From Siphonodentalium dalli (Eukaryota; Mollusca; Scaphopoda; Gadilida; Siphonodentaliidae): a stretch of 64,000 nt of DNA. Position 1 is the first letter of the stretch. Each line of letters opens with the position of its first letter. Shown in pieces: positions 46,188 to 57,479 of the stretch. The DNA lies in NCBI GenBank assembly GCA_032622095.1, contig CP136065.1, forward strand, positions 93,193,343 through 93,257,342. Direction: 5' to 3'. The position numbers and the translations under genes were made by a program. The notes below the pieces were generated by a model. It made no database searches and was not told the DNA's origin. It was given only the letters and a program-made list of their open reading frames with translations.

Positions 46188-46294
46188 TATTTCCCAAAGC
46201 ATCTTAATCAATTGCATATATGAATTATTTCGTCCTAATCACCCATTGATGGGTCTTTTCGATATCAGATAACAAGAAAATGATTTCAACTTAC

Positions 46295-46468
46295 CTGGAC
46301 ACTCCCCGAGATTGCAAGGCTTGGTTCTGTTCTGTCTCATGGTGCCCTGCAAAGGACATCCAAGCTCCAGAAAACATCTCCTGGCCGACCACTGAGAGCC
46401 GTAGCCACCACATGACACACTACATGCAGACCAGTCTGACCATCCCGATATCGGGTGCGTTTGCAGTT
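46295..46468 (-). CDS. Exon 5 in window: TSP1 repeat
   Basis: A 174-bp, phase 1-1 exon with acceptor TTGTTGTAG and donor GTAAGTTG. After ELQTHPIS the TSP1 core reads WSDWSACSVSCGG, which carries both a WxxW C-mannosylation site and a C-x2-S-C-x-G O-fucosylation site. It closes CNLGECPG. Only 310 bp of intron separates it from the previous TSP1 exon, the shortest intron seen here. Confidence 0.88.
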
Positions 46469-46778
46469 CTACAACAACAATTTTCAAAGGAATATCAAGA
46501 CAATATAGAGAGGTTTAGAATGTAAAACTGCAAACTTCAAATTTGAGTTGCTAAAGAAATATCCATGGCGCGAAAGCACCTTGTGGCATATCCGCATGTA
46601 TATATATGTCAAACGACCAGGTGACTGTGGGAGACTCAATATCCAGTGGCTGGATGCCAACTCACAATGCTGTGTTGACAGCATTACAAGTCCACCGCAC
46701 TGACCGTTCGGCTATCGAGGTCCACTTAAATCAGATTTTAAAGTCATAATAAGATAATCAGCCAGTCCCAAGACTAAC

Positions 46779-46952
46779 CTTGACATCTGCTGGTAGATGT
46801 ACACTCTCTTGTGTCAAGCCAATGACCTTGACACTGTGCCCCTCCATTCAATGGAGCTGGTTGATTACAAGGTCTTGTCCGAACTTGCTGCCCTAATCCA
46901 CATTGAGTTGTACAGGTTCCCCATTGTGTCCAGATGGAATATCCACCATTCA
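46779..46952 (-). CDS. Exon 4 in window: TSP1 repeat
   Basis: A 174-bp, phase 1-1 exon encodes a full TSP1 repeat. It opens VNGGYSIWTQWGTC, has CTTQCG, the basic strand QQVRTRPC, a classical N-Q-P-A-P-x-N-G-G turn, CQG, and closes CTSTSRC. It contains a WxxW mannosylation motif. CTTQCG lacks the exact C-x2-S/T-C O-fucosylation motif. Donor GTTAGT, acceptor GTACAG. Confidence 0.88.
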
Positions 46953-46987
46953 CTGTACAACATAATACAAGTTAAGTTATAAAACAA

Positions 46988-47636
46988 ATAATTCACATTT
47001 AAAGCCACATGGCAGTTTGCACTCCAAAATACACCCTTTCATGTTCCGACTAAATACGCCCTATAGAATAAGCTATGTTGTAGAATACGATAGCCAGTTC
47101 TTAATGTCAGTATCATTTATATACGGTAGCAACAATGACGTCACTTTAAGCGACCTTCAATTGATCAATTGAAATATACACAGTGTCTAGATCAAAGCGG
47201 TCTCCGACAAACGATAAAGCCGCGTCAATCATTGCCATCATGTCGCAGTGATGTCTTTGACCTCAAACGACGAGTGAGACATTGTGTTGTCAATTTCATT
47301 CTTTCAATTAATAGTCGGGTCACCGTGTGTGTCTATACTAGTAACACTGTCAATTCCGGGTGCCACCAAATGTTATACTTACCGTAACTTATGCGCAGTT
47401 AACACTGTTTATGTCGGAATCGATCTTGAAAGCGTTATACATGGAACTAATACACTATGTTCCGACTAGTCGACGGCAAAATTCAGAGTCGATGTTCTGA
47501 CATTTCAGCGTCGTCTACGACTAGTCGATTAATCGTTTCAACCCTACTGGCACTAAACCTACAAAATAAGTCTGTTAATAGAATATAAGAAAAAATTGTT
47601 AAAATTGTAAAAAATTGTAAAAAATAATAACAAATG
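46988..47636. other. Intron DNA with one hAT-like terminus
   Basis: The right part (47460-47553) reads on the minus strand as 'cagtagggttgaaacgatta' then 'atcgactagtcg' repeats, the style of a hAT terminus. No matching left end or target duplication was found, so the element is partial or decayed. Confidence 0.4.
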
Positions 47637-47771
47637 ATGAAAAATTGTTAGGCCAATGCATTCTCTTATATATGCGAGGCGACCTATGGTCGACTCGCAT
47701 ATATAAGAGAATGCATTGGCACAGGGTATATGGGTTGATACAAAAATCGGACCTGGCACTGAAAGGGTTAA
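47637..47771. mobile_element. Family A/B chimeric TTAA MITE end
   Basis: The palindrome 'tgcattctcttatatatgcg' / 'cgcatatataagagaatgca' is fused to the family B right end 'ggcactgaaagggttaat'. The left TTAA end is missing or diverged. It shows sequence exchange between TTAA families. Confidence 0.6.
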
Positions 47772-47997
47772 TAAATACCTGAACTACCATTCTGCAAGCA
47801 TTATATGTCCCAGACAGACACATTGAAGTCATAAAAAATACAAATTGCAACATATTATATATATATATTTATATAAGAATTCTGGGATCTAAAATGGAAT
47901 GTTCGGAAAAGGTATATTTCGTTATTTTAACATCAAACTATTTTAAATAAAACTTTACGCACTGCTTTCTCTTCATTTTAATCATCAAACATTTGTA

Positions 47998-48130
47998 GTA
48001 CTCAGCCCTCATAATTGGCTACGGCAATCGGCAATGCCGAAGCCATTTGCTGAAGCAAACTGGGCCACGGTAAAGGGTTGCCGTAGCAGATTGCCGAAGC
48101 CAAACAATCTGAATTAAAAGGGCTGAGTAC
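47998..48130. repeat. 133-bp TA-flanked foldback MITE
   Basis: The ends GTACTCAGCCCTCATAATTG and complementary 'gggctgagtac' are flanked by TA. The arms carry 'ggctacggcaatcggcaatg'/'ttgccgtagcagattgccga'. Related copies are at 4715-4880 and 59204-59336. Confidence 0.75.
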
Positions 48131-48702
48131 TATAAACGTTTTATGGTGACTACAGCTCTACATTTTTAACTCATGGTCTACAGCTGCAATTTTTAAGCGA
48201 CCACAGACTAAAACAATCTGGCACAAATGAAACGAACTCCAATTTATTGAATACTATTATAAGAAACAAAACAAAATATTTTCAGCGCTCTATCAACGAA
48301 GTGAGAAAATTAGTTCATTTCTCAGGAAATTTCTTTTTTAAAGGCAGATCTAGTCCAGATTAAACCGTTTCCATTAATCTGGTTGGTAGATTGGTAATCA
48401 GGCAATTGCATTTTAATTATGCGTTATCATTTACAATCTAGTTTTAAGTCTTACAAATTAAAGGATAGAAAAGAAATATGCCTTTTCTGCTGACGGGACA
48501 AAACGATTGTCATCTCATCCAGTTTAGAGTTTACCCAACAGCCTCAATTATTTTTGATTACCCGAAACCCTGGATCACTGCAATTGTACACCTAAAATTG
48601 TCATATGGAATGGCAGAACCACATTTGGAATATATATTAGTCGGATCAAGTAAGATTAGATATTAGTTGTTTGAATGTTTCTAAAGAAAAACTATAACTT
48701 AC
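48131..48702. other. Intron DNA, nothing recognised
   Basis: AT-rich sequence without coding motifs or repeats that I can identify. Confidence 0.35.
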
Positions 48703-48754
48703 CTGGACAACCTCTTCTGTGCTTCACACACATCAGATTAGACCAGTACACTTG
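48703..48754 (-). CDS. Exon 3 in window: 17-residue micro-exon
   Basis: This 52-bp exon starts in phase 0 and ends in phase 1, with the acceptor TTTTCCACAG and the donor GTAAGTT. It encodes QVYWSNLMCVKHRRGCPG and so adds two cysteines, possibly pairing with the two in the preceding exon to make a small disulfide-bonded insert between TSP1 repeats. The splice signals are strong and the phases fit both neighbours. Its short length makes it the least certain exon together with the one at 35725-35777. Confidence 0.6.
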
Positions 48755-49318
48755 CTGTGGAAAAATAGATAATATATTAATCCAGATGGATGTTAATTTT
48801 CTTTAAATATAGATCTTACAAAAAATCATACAAATCTGTTTGTAAATTCCAAGTTTTGAATGGCATGATATGCTAAACATATAATTGAGAACATAAAGCT
48901 GACACTACACAAAATAAAATGATGTAGGTGACAATGACACTGTAGCTCAATTTGACATCAGAAAGCAATGGGTCTATCCGACTCCTGGGGAATAATACCA
49001 GATATACCAATATATACTATACCGTACCAGTGACAAGGTCCACAGGACCGATTTTGGGACACACACACCATCTATCATATTCCTCATACATTCTCAAAAT
49101 TGTTCATCTCAATCACAATATATTAAATTTTATAGTATCAAATGAAGGGAAGTCGAGATATTGTAATGAAAACTAGCAAAACCTACCAACGAAATGCAGC
49201 CATCAGTTTGGGTGTCCGGTCAGTATATTCATGATTAAATACACGGATACCAATTCAATTATTATGATCACAATTGCTGAACTTGTGAATTGCCTGTACG
49301 ATATTTCGACTTCAATTG
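48755..49318. other. Intron DNA with pearl-like 5' fragment
   Basis: At 48930-48958 the 'gtgacaatgacactgtagct' start of the pearl-like family is present with no core. Otherwise featureless. Confidence 0.4.
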
Positions 49319-49403
49319 ACTCTATTATATATTTTGGAAGATCTGACTGTGTGTGTGTTCGCGATGAACTTGAAAACGGCCCAGCCGATTTCGATGAAAC
49401 TTG

Positions 49404-50083
49404 GTAAGTAGTATAATGAGATCCCACCCACCACCCCATCCCGCCACCCATAGTATCTTATGCGCCACAGGCGCCCGTATAGAGGCTACTGCCCACATAA
49501 ATAAGTAGTATAATGAGATCCCACCCACCACCCCATCCCGCCACCCATAGTATCTTATGCGCCACAGGCGCCCGTATAGAGGCTACTGCCCACATAAATA
49601 AGTAGTATAATGAGATCCCACCCACCACCCCATCCCGCCACCCATAGTATCTTATGCGCCACAGGCGCCCGTATAGTCTACTGCCCACATAAATAAGTAG
49701 TATAATGAGATCACACCCACCACCCCATCCCGCCACCCATAGTATCTTATGCGCCACAGGCGCCCGTATAGAGGCTACTGCCCACATAAATAAGTAGTAT
49801 AATGAGATCCCACCCACCACCCCATCCCGCCGCCCATAGTATCTTATGCGCCACAGGCGCCCGTATAGAGTGTACTGCCCACATAAATAAGTAGTATAAT
49901 GAGATCCCACCCACCACCCCATCCCGCCACCCATAGTATCTTATGCGCCACAGGCGCCGTACAGAGTCTACTGCCCACATAAATAAGTAGTATAATGAGA
50001 TCCCACCCACCACCCCATCCCGCCACCCATAGTATCTTATGCGCCACAGGCGCCCGTATAGAGGCTACTAGAGAATACTACTT
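49404..50083. repeat. Minisatellite, about 96-bp unit, seven copies
   Basis: Units starting 'aagtagtataatgagatccc' recur every 94-98 bp with 'accaccccatcccgccaccc' and 'tgcgccacaggcgcccgtat'. Units are nearly identical, indicating recent amplification. Confidence 0.92.
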
Positions 50084-50109
50084 GGTATTTTCGGCCGGGG
50101 GGTGGCATA

Positions 50110-50700
50110 GGCATATTAATTTGTCCGTGCGACGTGACCTTGACATCGGGTTATTTCAAGGTCAAACGCGCCGAATATCACGGGATTTCGATGAAACTTG
50201 GTATGTGGGGGTACCTTCTGCCGGGGAGTGGCATAAACCTATTAATTTGCCCGTGCGACGTGACCTTGACCTTGAAATCGGGTCATTTCAAAGTCAAACG
50301 CCCGAATATCACGGGATTTCAATGAAACTTGGTATGTGGGGGTACTTTCGTATGGGGAGTCTCATAAGCATATTCATTTGCCCGTGCGGCGTGACCTTGA
50401 CCTTGAAATCGGGTCAATTCAAGGTCAAATCGCCAATTTTGATGGGATTTCGACGAAATTTTAAACATAGGGTTACTTTTGTCCACTGGGTGTTTTCGAG
50501 TCGTGACCCCGACCTGACCTTGACCTTCAAAATGATCAATTCAAGGTCAAATCGGGTAAAACCGGATGGATTTCGACGGGTACTTTTGTCGGGTACTTTT
50601 GTCCTGGCAGTGTTTTTCGACGGGTCAAATTGTGACCCCACCTGACCTTCACCTTCAAAATGGTGAAATGGTGAAATCCCGGATGAAGTCGGGTCACCTT
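50110..50700 (+). repeat. Diverged tandem repeat, 125-130-bp unit
   Basis: Repeated 'cgtgcgacgtgaccttgacc', 'gggtcatttcaaagtcaaac' and 'gggatttcaatgaaacttgg' at about 50125, 50250 and 50383, with more decayed units to 50700. The related single unit of the 56158 copy lies at 56870-56945. Confidence 0.65.
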
Positions 50701-50706
50701 CTAGTT

Positions 50707-51280
50707 ATATATATTTACATACTAAGTGCTGTCATCACTAAATCCAGCATTCTGATTGGTCGGCGCCCACGTGGCTAGTTGTAGTTATCTCTCGGTGAAT
50801 GCGCAATGGTTCATAACACCAAGCTCATAACACCATCGATACGTCATTGGGTTTGGAAAGACGAACGCGTAATGTTTTGGGCACATTTGGACTCGCGCAG
50901 GATTGACTTAATACATCATCGGGTTTCAATATGAAGAGAAATTGTTCCTATTAACTTTTGCCAAGGGTGCTATTGGGTATTTTGGGCTGTTTTTGTCACG
51001 ATACACTTTTCGATTTAAATACAGTGGCTTTTTCGCTAAATGTATATAAATATAAGGCTTAAATTTCAAGTGGGGCTTATTTTGGCTGAGTCAACAATAT
51101 TTTCAGAATTATTGAGGATATTAGGCAGACAGGGAAGCTGACGAACGGTTTTTTTTTTATGCCGAAATTTCCAGTATATTTTGCAAGTTTTTGGTACGAT
51201 ATCTCGACTTTACTTTGTTTGATACTATTGAATTTTACACCAAACGAAAGGAAATTTCATGGCCAATTAGACACATTATA
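50707..51280. other. Intron DNA, nothing recognised
   Basis: No coding motif or element end identified. Confidence 0.35.
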
Positions 51281-51529
51281 AGTTATTTGTGGTGGATAGA
51301 TGCAGGGTTTCTGCCAGGGGGAAATTAATGAGTCCGTAATGGGGAAACACATAACGCGACGGGATGACCATGGTTCGTCCCGTCAGGCGAAAATATTTGA
51401 CACTGAAAAGAAGCCATTTCCTTGCACCTGAGTGTCCCACAAAGCAATCCAAAGCTACGTATATTATGCAAGTCGATCATTTCCGTGGGTGCATTAATTC
51501 TGTTGATGTATCCAAATAGTTAGTCATTT

Positions 51530-53940
51530 CAAGGACTGACCCAGCATGTTTTCGACTCCCGTATACCGGGTTTGGGGACATTGAGTTTGGGCGCCCAAAT
51601 AAATTGAAGGCTAAGAATTTTTTTTTTTTTTTTTTTTTAAATTCAGGTCCCAATTCATATTATAACAAGATACACAGCATTTATGTATTTATATATATTG
51701 ACATAAGACATTTAAGTTTACAAAAAGATTTAAGTTTAACAGTTGGAATCATACTGTAAAGTATGTTTGGTTCTATCTAGCTTTCATCTGTGAAAACTTC
51801 AAATAGTTCAGGTTTGTTACCATTCAGCCTTCAGACTTTAGTATTTCAATCAAATTAAAGCGAAATTACACAATACAGTATAGGAACAGTGACAATTTGA
51901 TAAAATCAACCTGGTTATCAGGTGGGATCTCATAATACCAAATGAATAATTAACATAGAGATTAGTTCTAATTACTAGGGCCCTAACATATACCGGTATA
52001 TCAATTGGAAACAAATAGAACACAACATAATTTTGAGAGTGTTTAACTACAAACCTAGAAATAAGAAATAATGAAAAATGTTGCAGGACTGTTCATTCTA
52101 TCTTTTTCATCTCAGTCATACAGTGGGGCATATTATACATTATTAGATTATATTATGCATTATTATGATAATATATTAATCTGTTATCATTATGTGTGTT
52201 TGTTTAATTCTGTTAAAAACAATGTTATCTTGTAAGTTGAAATAAATATGTTGGTTCATTGTGTCTTTTCTTTTGTGTATAAATATAAATTGAGTTCATG
52301 TATTAAATGAATTTTGTTTTCTAGCTTAAGTGACTCTGGTCATATTAATAGCTAGTCCAAGTCTTCTCGTACTAAAGCCGGCTAAGATATTGGGATGGAG
52401 GTGCCGGTCTTTAGTCCGAGATCGCGCGCATAGACTTCTTATGACATGAGTTACGCCCAGGATCTGTGGCGGGAATCTGTGGTGTATTTTACTCGATTTA
52501 CCTAACAAAGCAATACATGATGCTATATACCTCGGAAAGAGTGACATCTTATGGTCAGAATGGTGTATAATAATCTAACTTTAATGTTAAATTACACATA
52601 GAATATTCCGGTTGATTGCCACAAACATCGTTGTTTTTTCTGTTTGTTTACTTAACTGAAAGCCGAACTCAGGTTCCGAAGAACTTCGGCATTGTCCGGT
52701 GTTTGTTCTGAGTATTATAGTTTCCATTTCTATATATAGCGCGGGGTTTTCCGAACAAAATGGTGAAAACCGATAGCCGCAAAGTCCAGTTTCCAATGTG
52801 CTTTGAGAACAATTCCCGCACTAAAAACTTAATGACATAATGGAGGATCAGAAAGGTAGTTTTGTTGACAATTTTCGCAAGCAACTTGTCAAAATTCAAG
52901 TTGGAGCAAATTAGAACTCTTGTGTCTGACTTGCCATGCGTGTGATTTTCATCCATGTGCATTTTGACTTTTGTGTTGATAAAATAATCGGAGAACCGAA
53001 TCACACAGTTTCGAAATATAGTTCTTCCGTTTTAGTGGGACTTTTCAAACTTAAGGTTAAAAATTTATACAAATTTTTTGTGTGCTTAACAAGAGCAGTA
53101 TATTGCTCTGTTCGCTTAGTATATATCTTAATTTCGCTGAAGTCCACCAAATGTGGGAAATGTAGCACCATATTATTTATTGTGTTGTGTTTACACTGTT
53201 TTAAACTTTGAGAGGGTTGTAATTCCCCGTAATTTATTTAATGTATTACATTTATATCTTCAATGTTTAATTAATCTATTTATTTTTTATTTATTGACAC
53301 ACATAATTACGATTACAATGGAGAATTCATCGTAATTTGCGTTGTCAGTCAAAAATCTACGGAATATTTTCAACGGAAAATGCCGAACACAGTTCGCGAG
53401 GTCAACTGAGTTCGCATACTTTTAAAAATTTGTAAACATTGCGGTAAATGTCTCTTTTCGCATTAAATTACCGCTTTCAATTCACAACTGATGTGGGTTT
53501 CAGATCAAATAGCATGTCTTCTGCGGAAAATATCCGTTTATTGTCGCAATTGTGATATTTTATTTCATATAATTGTGGTTTTATTTGAGCGGGTCACTAA
53601 CGCTTAAGTCGTGTCATAGGAATGCATGGGCCTGGAACTCGGACTAAAGACCGGCACCTCCATCCCAATATCTTAGCCGGCTTTAGTACGAGAAGACTTG
53701 GACTAATTAATAGCTACTGAAAGTATAAAATTCTCTTTGGTTAAAAAATTAAAATATGCCCAAGATCACTCTCAAGAGCATTGAAATTTCAAAAAAATTC
53801 ACGGGGGAGGCCCCCCCCCCGGACCGCCCCAAAGAGAGGGGCCACCCCTCTCATTTTCTCCCCGGCTTCTGCCTTCGGCAGTCGGCGATGACCTTTGGTC
53901 ATCAGGAGGTGTCCCCAAATAAAACCTGGATCAGGCCCTG
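51530..53940. mobile_element. hAT-like element with 'cagggcctgatccag'-type ends
   Basis: The left end CAAGGACTGACCCAG and the right end, reverse-complemented, CAGGGCCTGATCCAG match at 12 of 15 positions. A 5-bp CATTT flanks both sides (51525-51529 and 53941-53945). Comparison with copy 1 ('tagtcagttaattacg') gives the empty site. Noncoding, with a T/A homopolymer near 51620 and the inner Mutator-like element at 52353-53705. Confidence 0.65.
52353..53705. mobile_element. Mutator-like (MULE-type) element, 68-bp perfect TIRs, 9-bp TSD
   Basis: 52353-52420 and the reverse complement of 53638-53705 are identical over 68 bp (starting TAGTCCAAGTCTTCTCGTAC). The 9-bp direct repeat ATTAATAGC lies directly outside both ends (52344-52352 and 53706-53714). 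Long TIRs with a 9-bp duplication are the Mutator hallmark. The 1.2-kb interior has only short frames (for example 52669-53004 minus and 52936-53211 plus) without zinc-ligand or DDE motifs, so it is nonautonomous and young. Confidence 0.85.
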
Positions 53941-55310
53941 CATTTAATTACGTACGTAAGACTGCCGTCTGATTGAAGACTATATAAATAAACGAGCTAC
54001 GAGTTTAATACAGTGTTTACAAACTTATAACTTACAATAAGATTCCAACAGGTATAATGAATCTAAACACTAAAAAGCATCTACGGATTGACCAATAATG
54101 CCTAGCAAGGAGAATTGAATAAAGTATTTCTTAGAATTTCAAGTAGCGTCAGTGAAAATGAAACTGACAGGATTATATATTCTGTCAATCGTAAAACTAT
54201 TTGTGCGCTGTGACGTCATACTGCAGGGTTTGTCTGCAGGAGATATTAGTCTGGGGTCTGGGGTATGTGGTCGTGTTTATCATCCATGCATGTAATATGG
54301 GTCAAATGAATGGTGTTGTCACTATGAATTCCCGTTATAAAGACTGATTTGGGACAGGTTCTGTATTATTGTGAAATAAATCACTTTGGGATTTTGTTAA
54401 GTATGCATGGCAATATATACATAATAATCAACACACGTAGAGAATCCCATGTATTTTTCAGGAACTTCACTTACATCGAACTCAAAACAAATGATAATAC
54501 AGCAATAAGATAAATGATCAACATTGAGTAGTTTCATCCACGAAAATCCCGTGCATAAATATCAGCAATTGGGTCTTTGATCCAATTATGTAATCGTACG
54601 ATAGCACGGGTCTTCGAGCGTGAGTAGTTTCATCCATGGAATCCCGTGCACAAAAATATCCGCACTCAACAGTCCGGCATTCTTTGATGTTACCGCGAAA
54701 TGTATTGCACTGTATCTAATGTCGCTATTTGACCCGCTCTTTCTTATTGTTTCTTCGGGAGATGGACTGTGTCGATTTCATTTTGTCAATATTAATGAAA
54801 ATAAGTGTAGATATATAGCCTGTCGACACAGACAAGACTGAATAAGTTTTTAATAGCGTCATTTATTTGTGTATGAGCGGGATTTCATGCAATGACCGAC
54901 GGGGGGAATGGGTCCATGGGACGGACCCGCAGCCGGCCTGGCGGAAACCCTGATAGATGGTAACAGGGTGTGACAATGACGGCTTGGAGTTTATGTTCAT
55001 AGGCTCCAAGCCATCAATGTCATACCATGTTACCAACAATCCACCACAACAACGTATATGTTCTGCCGACAGTCCTGGTTATTCAAGCAATTTGACATTT
55101 ATTCCAAAGATTGGTCAGCAGAAAATGTTAAAATATCCTATCTCCATAACTTTGTTCAACGTAAATGACATCATGAAATAAGCAGGCCCGCGAGAGACGA
55201 AGAAAAGGTTATCTTGGTTGCCCTTATGTGGACGACTCAAGATGTAAACATGGATTATGTTGTGATATAGACATTGTTTCTTACTGGAGGTGGAACACTG
55301 AACTATATTG

Positions 55311-56011
55311 TGACCGAGATGAATGATTTTGAGAATCTATGAGGATTATGATAGTTGTTGTGTTTTTCCTAAAATCGGATTTGTGAACCTTGTCTCTGGT
55401 ATAATTAGTTCATATTACATCATATTAGTTCATATACTTTTTTCTTTTTTTTTAGATTTTTTTATTGGAATAAACATACATCAATGAATGCATATGAATA
55501 CAGACAGGGTACATATTATAATAAATAAAGTTACATTCTTCCAATTCTTCATATTCATATACTAGTTCATTTGATTGTAAGAAAAATCAGCGACGTATAT
55601 ATTTAGTATTCACATCCATTAAATTAAAAGCTTAAATTTCACTTTAACATTATTTTTAAATATCTAGCATAAGATTTTAAGAGATATCTATCTAGCGCAT
55701 TCTCTTATATATATGCGAGGCTCCCTAAAGGAGCATTCTAAGTGCATTCTCTTATATAGATGTATATGCAAGGCTCCCTATGGGAAACAATCCAGTCAAA
55801 TATGTTGCTTGAAAGGTAATGTAACAATTTAAATATTAGCAAAATTGCTGGGCAGGCATATGGAGGTCACCCATCAACTGTGTACAGTAGAAGGCAATGC
55901 AACCATAAATGTGGGTCTCATGCTCATTTTTCCTGAACACCCCTCAAAATGAATAATAGACCATTCCAATGTATACTTTTGGGTGGCAAAATCCTTTCAG
56001 TATAGAAAGAG
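55311..56011. other. Intron DNA with a LINE 3' tail and family A fragments
   Basis: 55439-55562 reads on the minus strand as 'catacatcaatg'-type sequence ending in 'ttccaataaaaaaatctaaa', typical of the 3' end of a 5'-truncated LINE inserted on the minus strand. 55695-55790 holds two partial 'cattctcttatatatatgcgagg' stems of family A. Confidence 0.4.
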
Positions 56012-56015
56012 TTAA

Positions 56016-57017
56016 CCCTTTAATGACTGGAGCTGCGCTGGTATGGGAGACTCGCAAATATAAGAGAATGCACTGGCTTACACGGTCAAGTTAAAATATT
56101 GTTCGGCCAATGTATTTTCTTATATATGTGAGGCTCCCTACATGGCCGACTCATATATATCTATTATATATTTTGGAAGATCTGTGTGTTTGTGTGTGTG
56201 TGTTCGCGATGGACTCGAACACGGCTGGACCGATTTCGACCAAACTTGGTACGGACACGTAATTCGACCCGGGAACGAACATGGGCCTATTAATTTTCAG
56301 ATCCGAGGTCAACTTTTCACGTGCCGAGGTCAATTCTGTTTTTACGCTGTGTTACGGGACTTTCATTTGAGTTCGGTGCTTACAAATCGATTCGAAACAG
56401 CGCGAATAATAAAATACCAGTCATAATAATGACACTGTGAGAATCTTTCGTGTTTCCTCTTTCCAACGATATATAATGCGTATGTATCCGTTTTAGTTAT
56501 CTGCCTCAATTATCAAGAAGAAGTGGTACTATCTTCCATCAGGATAAAAACAATGCGTAACTTCTATGACGTCGTTAGAGGTCATAACGTTAGATCACGT
56601 TAACGCTTAACCGGTCGATGCATTTGACTGTTTCAGACGTCTTGGCGATATCTCGGGCACCGATGGTAATTTATCTTTACGTTGAAACTTGATAATTAAT
56701 GAGCGTGTGTATATGAGGCGCGTTTATATACTTGAGTGGAAATCAAATCGGGTTAAACTGGCGGATTTTTTACGGACGAAATTTGATGCATAGAGTATCT
56801 CGGTATCCGCTGGGCCGATTTCCCGGTATCCGCTGGGCCGATTTCCACCATTTTTGGGGTGTTGGTGTTTGACCCCACCTGACCTTGACCTTCAAAATGG
56901 TCAATTCAAGGTCAAAGCCAGGACGAAGTCGGGTCACCTTCTAGTATATATATATATAAGAGAATGAATTGGCACAGGGTTTTCGCAAAATTTCAGGAAG
57001 CTCCAGTCATGGAAGGG
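56016..57017. mobile_element. TTAA-flanked MITE family A, interrupted by a dispersed element
   Basis: TTAA at 56012-56015 and 57018-57021. The ends are CCCTTTAATGACTGGAGC and CTCCAGTCATGGAAGGG. The interior stems 'tattttcttatatatgtgag' are split at the 'tatatat' loop by the element at 56158-56945. Confidence 0.72.
56158..56945 (+). mobile_element. Dispersed 'ctattatatattttggaaga' element, copy without minisatellite
   Basis: The start 'ctattatatattttggaaga', then '(tg)n', 'gttcgcgatggactcgaaca' and 'ggctggaccgatttcgacca'. The end is 'gacgaagtcgggtcaccttc'. It shares both ends with 49319-50706. It is inserted in the AT loop of a family A MITE. The frame at 56142-56426 belongs to this repeat and is not a gene. 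Confidence 0.68.
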
Positions 57018-57046
57018 TTAATATAGTTGATGACAAAAATGCTATA

Positions 57047-57211
57047 TACAGTAATGTCCTAAATAATCAACTCCTTAACTGCAGCAGAATTATGGGTAAA
57101 TTTTCAGGATTTAGTCGGAGATATGGCTTGTTGCCATTCATCGGAAAAGCTGAGAGCGTTCCGATAAATGGCAACAAGCCATATTTCCAAATTATTTAGG
57201 GCATTAGTGTA
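57047..57211. repeat. Foldback MITE family C
   Basis: 'cagtaatgtcctaaataatc' on the left and 'aattatttagggcattagtg' on the right, with the inner arms 'atatggcttgttgccattca'/'gataaatggcaacaagccat'. It ends just 10 bp before the donor of the exon at 57221-57363. Confidence 0.75.
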
Positions 57212-57220
57212 ACTGCTCAC

Positions 57221-57363
57221 TTGTTGGTTCTCGTCTAGATCACTGCCTGTGACGATACTATATTCACAGTGTGATTCGAGACATGCAGTCCTCAAGCTGG
57301 GATGTTCTCCATGTATCCTATCTATATAGTTCTGAGCTTCTGTCATTGGATTTTCCAACTCAT
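57221..57363 (-). CDS. Exon 2 in window: linker exon, unrecognised domain
   Basis: This 143-bp exon has the acceptor TTTCTTTCAG and the donor GTGAGC. It begins in phase 1 and ends in phase 0. The 47 residues are acidic and polar (opening DELENPMTEAQNYIDRIHGE) with two cysteines in TACLESHCEY. It is not a TSP1 repeat and I do not recognise a domain. Its start phase matches exon 1 and its end phase matches the 52-bp exon at 48703-48754, which supports it as a real exon between two TSP1 repeats. Confidence 0.7.
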
Positions 57364-57479
57364 CTGAAAGAAATGGCAAACCTTAAAGGGATCGAATGCC
57401 TTTGAAGTTGATTCTTGCAAAATAACATAAAAGTCTGTAAAATAACTAATACTATCAACAACAAGCCTTGAAATAGGGT

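Larger units (their letters stand above)
49319..50706 (+). mobile_element. Dispersed 'ctattatatattttggaaga' element with internal minisatellite
   Basis: The 5' end ('ctattatatattttggaaga', 'tgtgtgtgttcgcgatg', 'ccgatttcgatgaaacttgg') and the 3' end ('gacgaagtcgggtcaccttc'-type, here 'gatgaagtcgggtcacct') match the 0.79-kb copy at 56158-56945. This copy is enlarged by the 96-bp minisatellite and by three diverged 125-130-bp units with 'cgtgcgacgtgaccttgacc'. The long frames on both strands (for example 49458-49934 and 49995-50645) are products of the repeats, not genes. Confidence 0.7.
51303..54951. mobile_element. hAT-like 'cagggtttccgccagg' family, copy 3, interrupted
   Basis: The ends CAGGGTTTCTGCCAGG and CCTGGCGGAAACCCT carry a perfect 8-bp target duplication GATAGATG (51295-51302 and 54952-54959). 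It is oriented opposite to copy 1. Collinear with copies 1 and 2 except for the 2.4-kb insertion at 51530-53940. Confidence 0.88.
51283..55310 (+). repeat. Dispersed repeat family E, split by nested insertions
   Basis: The left piece 51283-51302 ('taagttatttgtggtggata') and the right piece 54952-55310 ('gatagatggtaacagggtgt', 'gacggcttggagtttatgtt', ending 'ggaggtggaacactgaact') are continuous in other family E copies. The 8-bp GATAGATG is duplicated at the break. This is the outermost layer of the nest. Confidence 0.75.

Noticed and set aside
49458-50645. Long frames (158 aa minus, 216 aa plus) in the 49.4-50.7 kb region
   Set aside because: Products of tandem repeats whose unit length happens to be close to a multiple of three; internally repetitive and without domain features.
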